Of a stretch of 6,647 nucleotides of DNA, positions 6,196 to 6,647 are shown one piece after another. A model generated the notes under the pieces. The model was not told the DNA's origin. It worked only from the letters and a program-made list of their open reading frames with translations, and searched no databases. The DNA is from Rhodanobacter sp. (lineage in GTDB: Bacteria; Pseudomonadota; Gammaproteobacteria; Xanthomonadales; Rhodanobacteraceae). Every line of letters starts with the position of its first letter. Within the stretch, counting starts at the first letter, position 1. The translations under genes and the position numbers were made by a program. The stretch lies in NCBI GenBank assembly GCA_026193555.1, contig JAPHUU010000174.1, positions 1 through 6,647 of the forward strand, in the 5' to 3' direction.

Positions 6196-6647
6196 TCAAC
6201 GCGGCGGCTGACTGGTCGCCAGCGGCCCCGTCGCCGGATTCCGGCTCCACTGCCTGCCCGGCTCGGACTGCATGGTGAAATGCAGCTGGCCGCCGGCAAG
6301 TATCTCGGCGTGATGCAGGAACGGCCGCCGCAGCGGCCTGCCATTGAGCGTGACTGCGCCGACGTAGGGGTGGGCGTCGTCCAGTGGCGATGCGCTGACC
6401 GTGAAGCGCTGCCCGTTGTCCAGATGGATCGTTGCGCGCGCCACGAATGGGCGGCCGATCGCGTATTCGTCGCTGGCTGGCGTCACCGGATAGAAGCCCA
6501 GCGCGGTGAACACGTACCAAGCCGACATCTGGCCGAGATCGTCGTTGCCGCTCAGGCCATCCGGGCGCGGCGCGTACTGGCTGTCCATGATCTGCTTCAG
6601 GCGCTGCTGGGTCTTCCATGGCGCCCCGGCGTAGTCATACAGATAGG
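6196..6647 (-). CDS. GH92-family alpha-mannosidase, C-terminal part (5' end beyond window)
   Basis: Only the last 150 residues are in the window; the gene begins past the right edge, and whole family members usually have about 700-800 residues. The fragment opens with YLYDYAGAPWKTQQRL, then PDGLSGNDDLGQMSAWYVF and LGFYPVTPASDEYAIGRP. These are signature blocks of glycoside hydrolase family 92, calcium-dependent exo-acting alpha-mannosidases. Aspartates of the GNDD motif correspond to the family's catalytic-base region. The rest is the C-terminal beta-sandwich, with ATIHLDNGQRFTVSA, a LNGRPL strand and a GGQLHFTM strand. A short tail rich in Pro, Ala and Ser follows to the stop. These enzymes are generally exported and trim mannose from glycans; the signal peptide cannot be checked here. 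The exact linkage specificity is not readable from this part. No functional link to the kinases downstream is evident. Confidence 0.92.
   Translation of the reverse strand, partial: YLYDYAGAPWKTQQRLKQIMDSQYAPRPDGLSGNDDLGQMSAWYVFTALGFYPVTPASDEYAIGRPFVARATIHLDNGQRFTVSASPLDDAHPYVGAVTLNGRPLRRPFLHHAEILAGGQLHFTMQSEPGRQWSRNPATGPLATSQPPR

Noticed and set aside
4323..6278. A 651-codon open frame on the plus strand, longer than the kinase gene it overlaps.
   Set aside because: It is in exact codon register with the kinase on the other strand, so its stops could only arise from the sense codons TTA, CTA or TCA, which are rare in GC-rich genes. Its translation is rich in Gln, His and Arg and shows no domain, whereas the minus-strand frame has every kinase motif.

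Overview
The window is GC-rich bacterial DNA with every recognisable gene on the minus strand. Codon usage, the form of the paired FtsX/MacB-type permeases and the phytochrome-like kinase sequences suggest a gammaproteobacterium of the Xanthomonadales, perhaps Rhodanobacteraceae. That placement is inference; the window has no rRNA or other marker to fix it.

Read in the direction of transcription (from high to low coordinates), the layout is as follows. First comes the 3' end of a GH92-family alpha-mannosidase (6196-6647, cut by the window edge). After 133 bp comes a membrane-bound histidine kinase with a periplasmic CHASE3-like sensor, a PAS-like domain and a complete kinase core (4281-6062). 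After 141 bp comes a cytoplasmic hybrid kinase of order receiver, kinase core, receiver (2577-4139). After 68 bp come two MacB/FtsX-type ABC transporter permeases (1183-2508 and 1-1186) that overlap by ATGA. The second permease runs off the left edge and lacks only its last part.

The middle four genes look like one functional block. The membrane kinase could sense a periplasmic signal and pass phosphate to the N-terminal receiver of the hybrid kinase. The two permeases look like the two halves of a MacB- or Lol-like transporter that moves a substrate across or out of the inner membrane without forming a transport channel of the importer type. Neither kinase carries a DNA-binding output, and the window has no ATPase, periplasmic adaptor or outer-membrane partner. 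At least one ATPase and one output regulator must therefore lie elsewhere, possibly just beyond the left edge. The GH92 gene is probably a separate unit.

No tRNA, rRNA, CRISPR, insertion sequence or phage feature was seen. The gaps between genes are short. They hold small hairpins without T-tracts, an 11-bp tandem repeat ahead of the first permease, and a five-codon mini-ORF that ends one base before the annotated kinase start. Long open frames on the plus strand are antisense shadows: they lie in exact codon register with the real genes and stay open because the codons TTA, CTA and TCA are rare. I see no clearly new system here. The most notable points are the outputless relay next to the permeases and the degraded second receiver.
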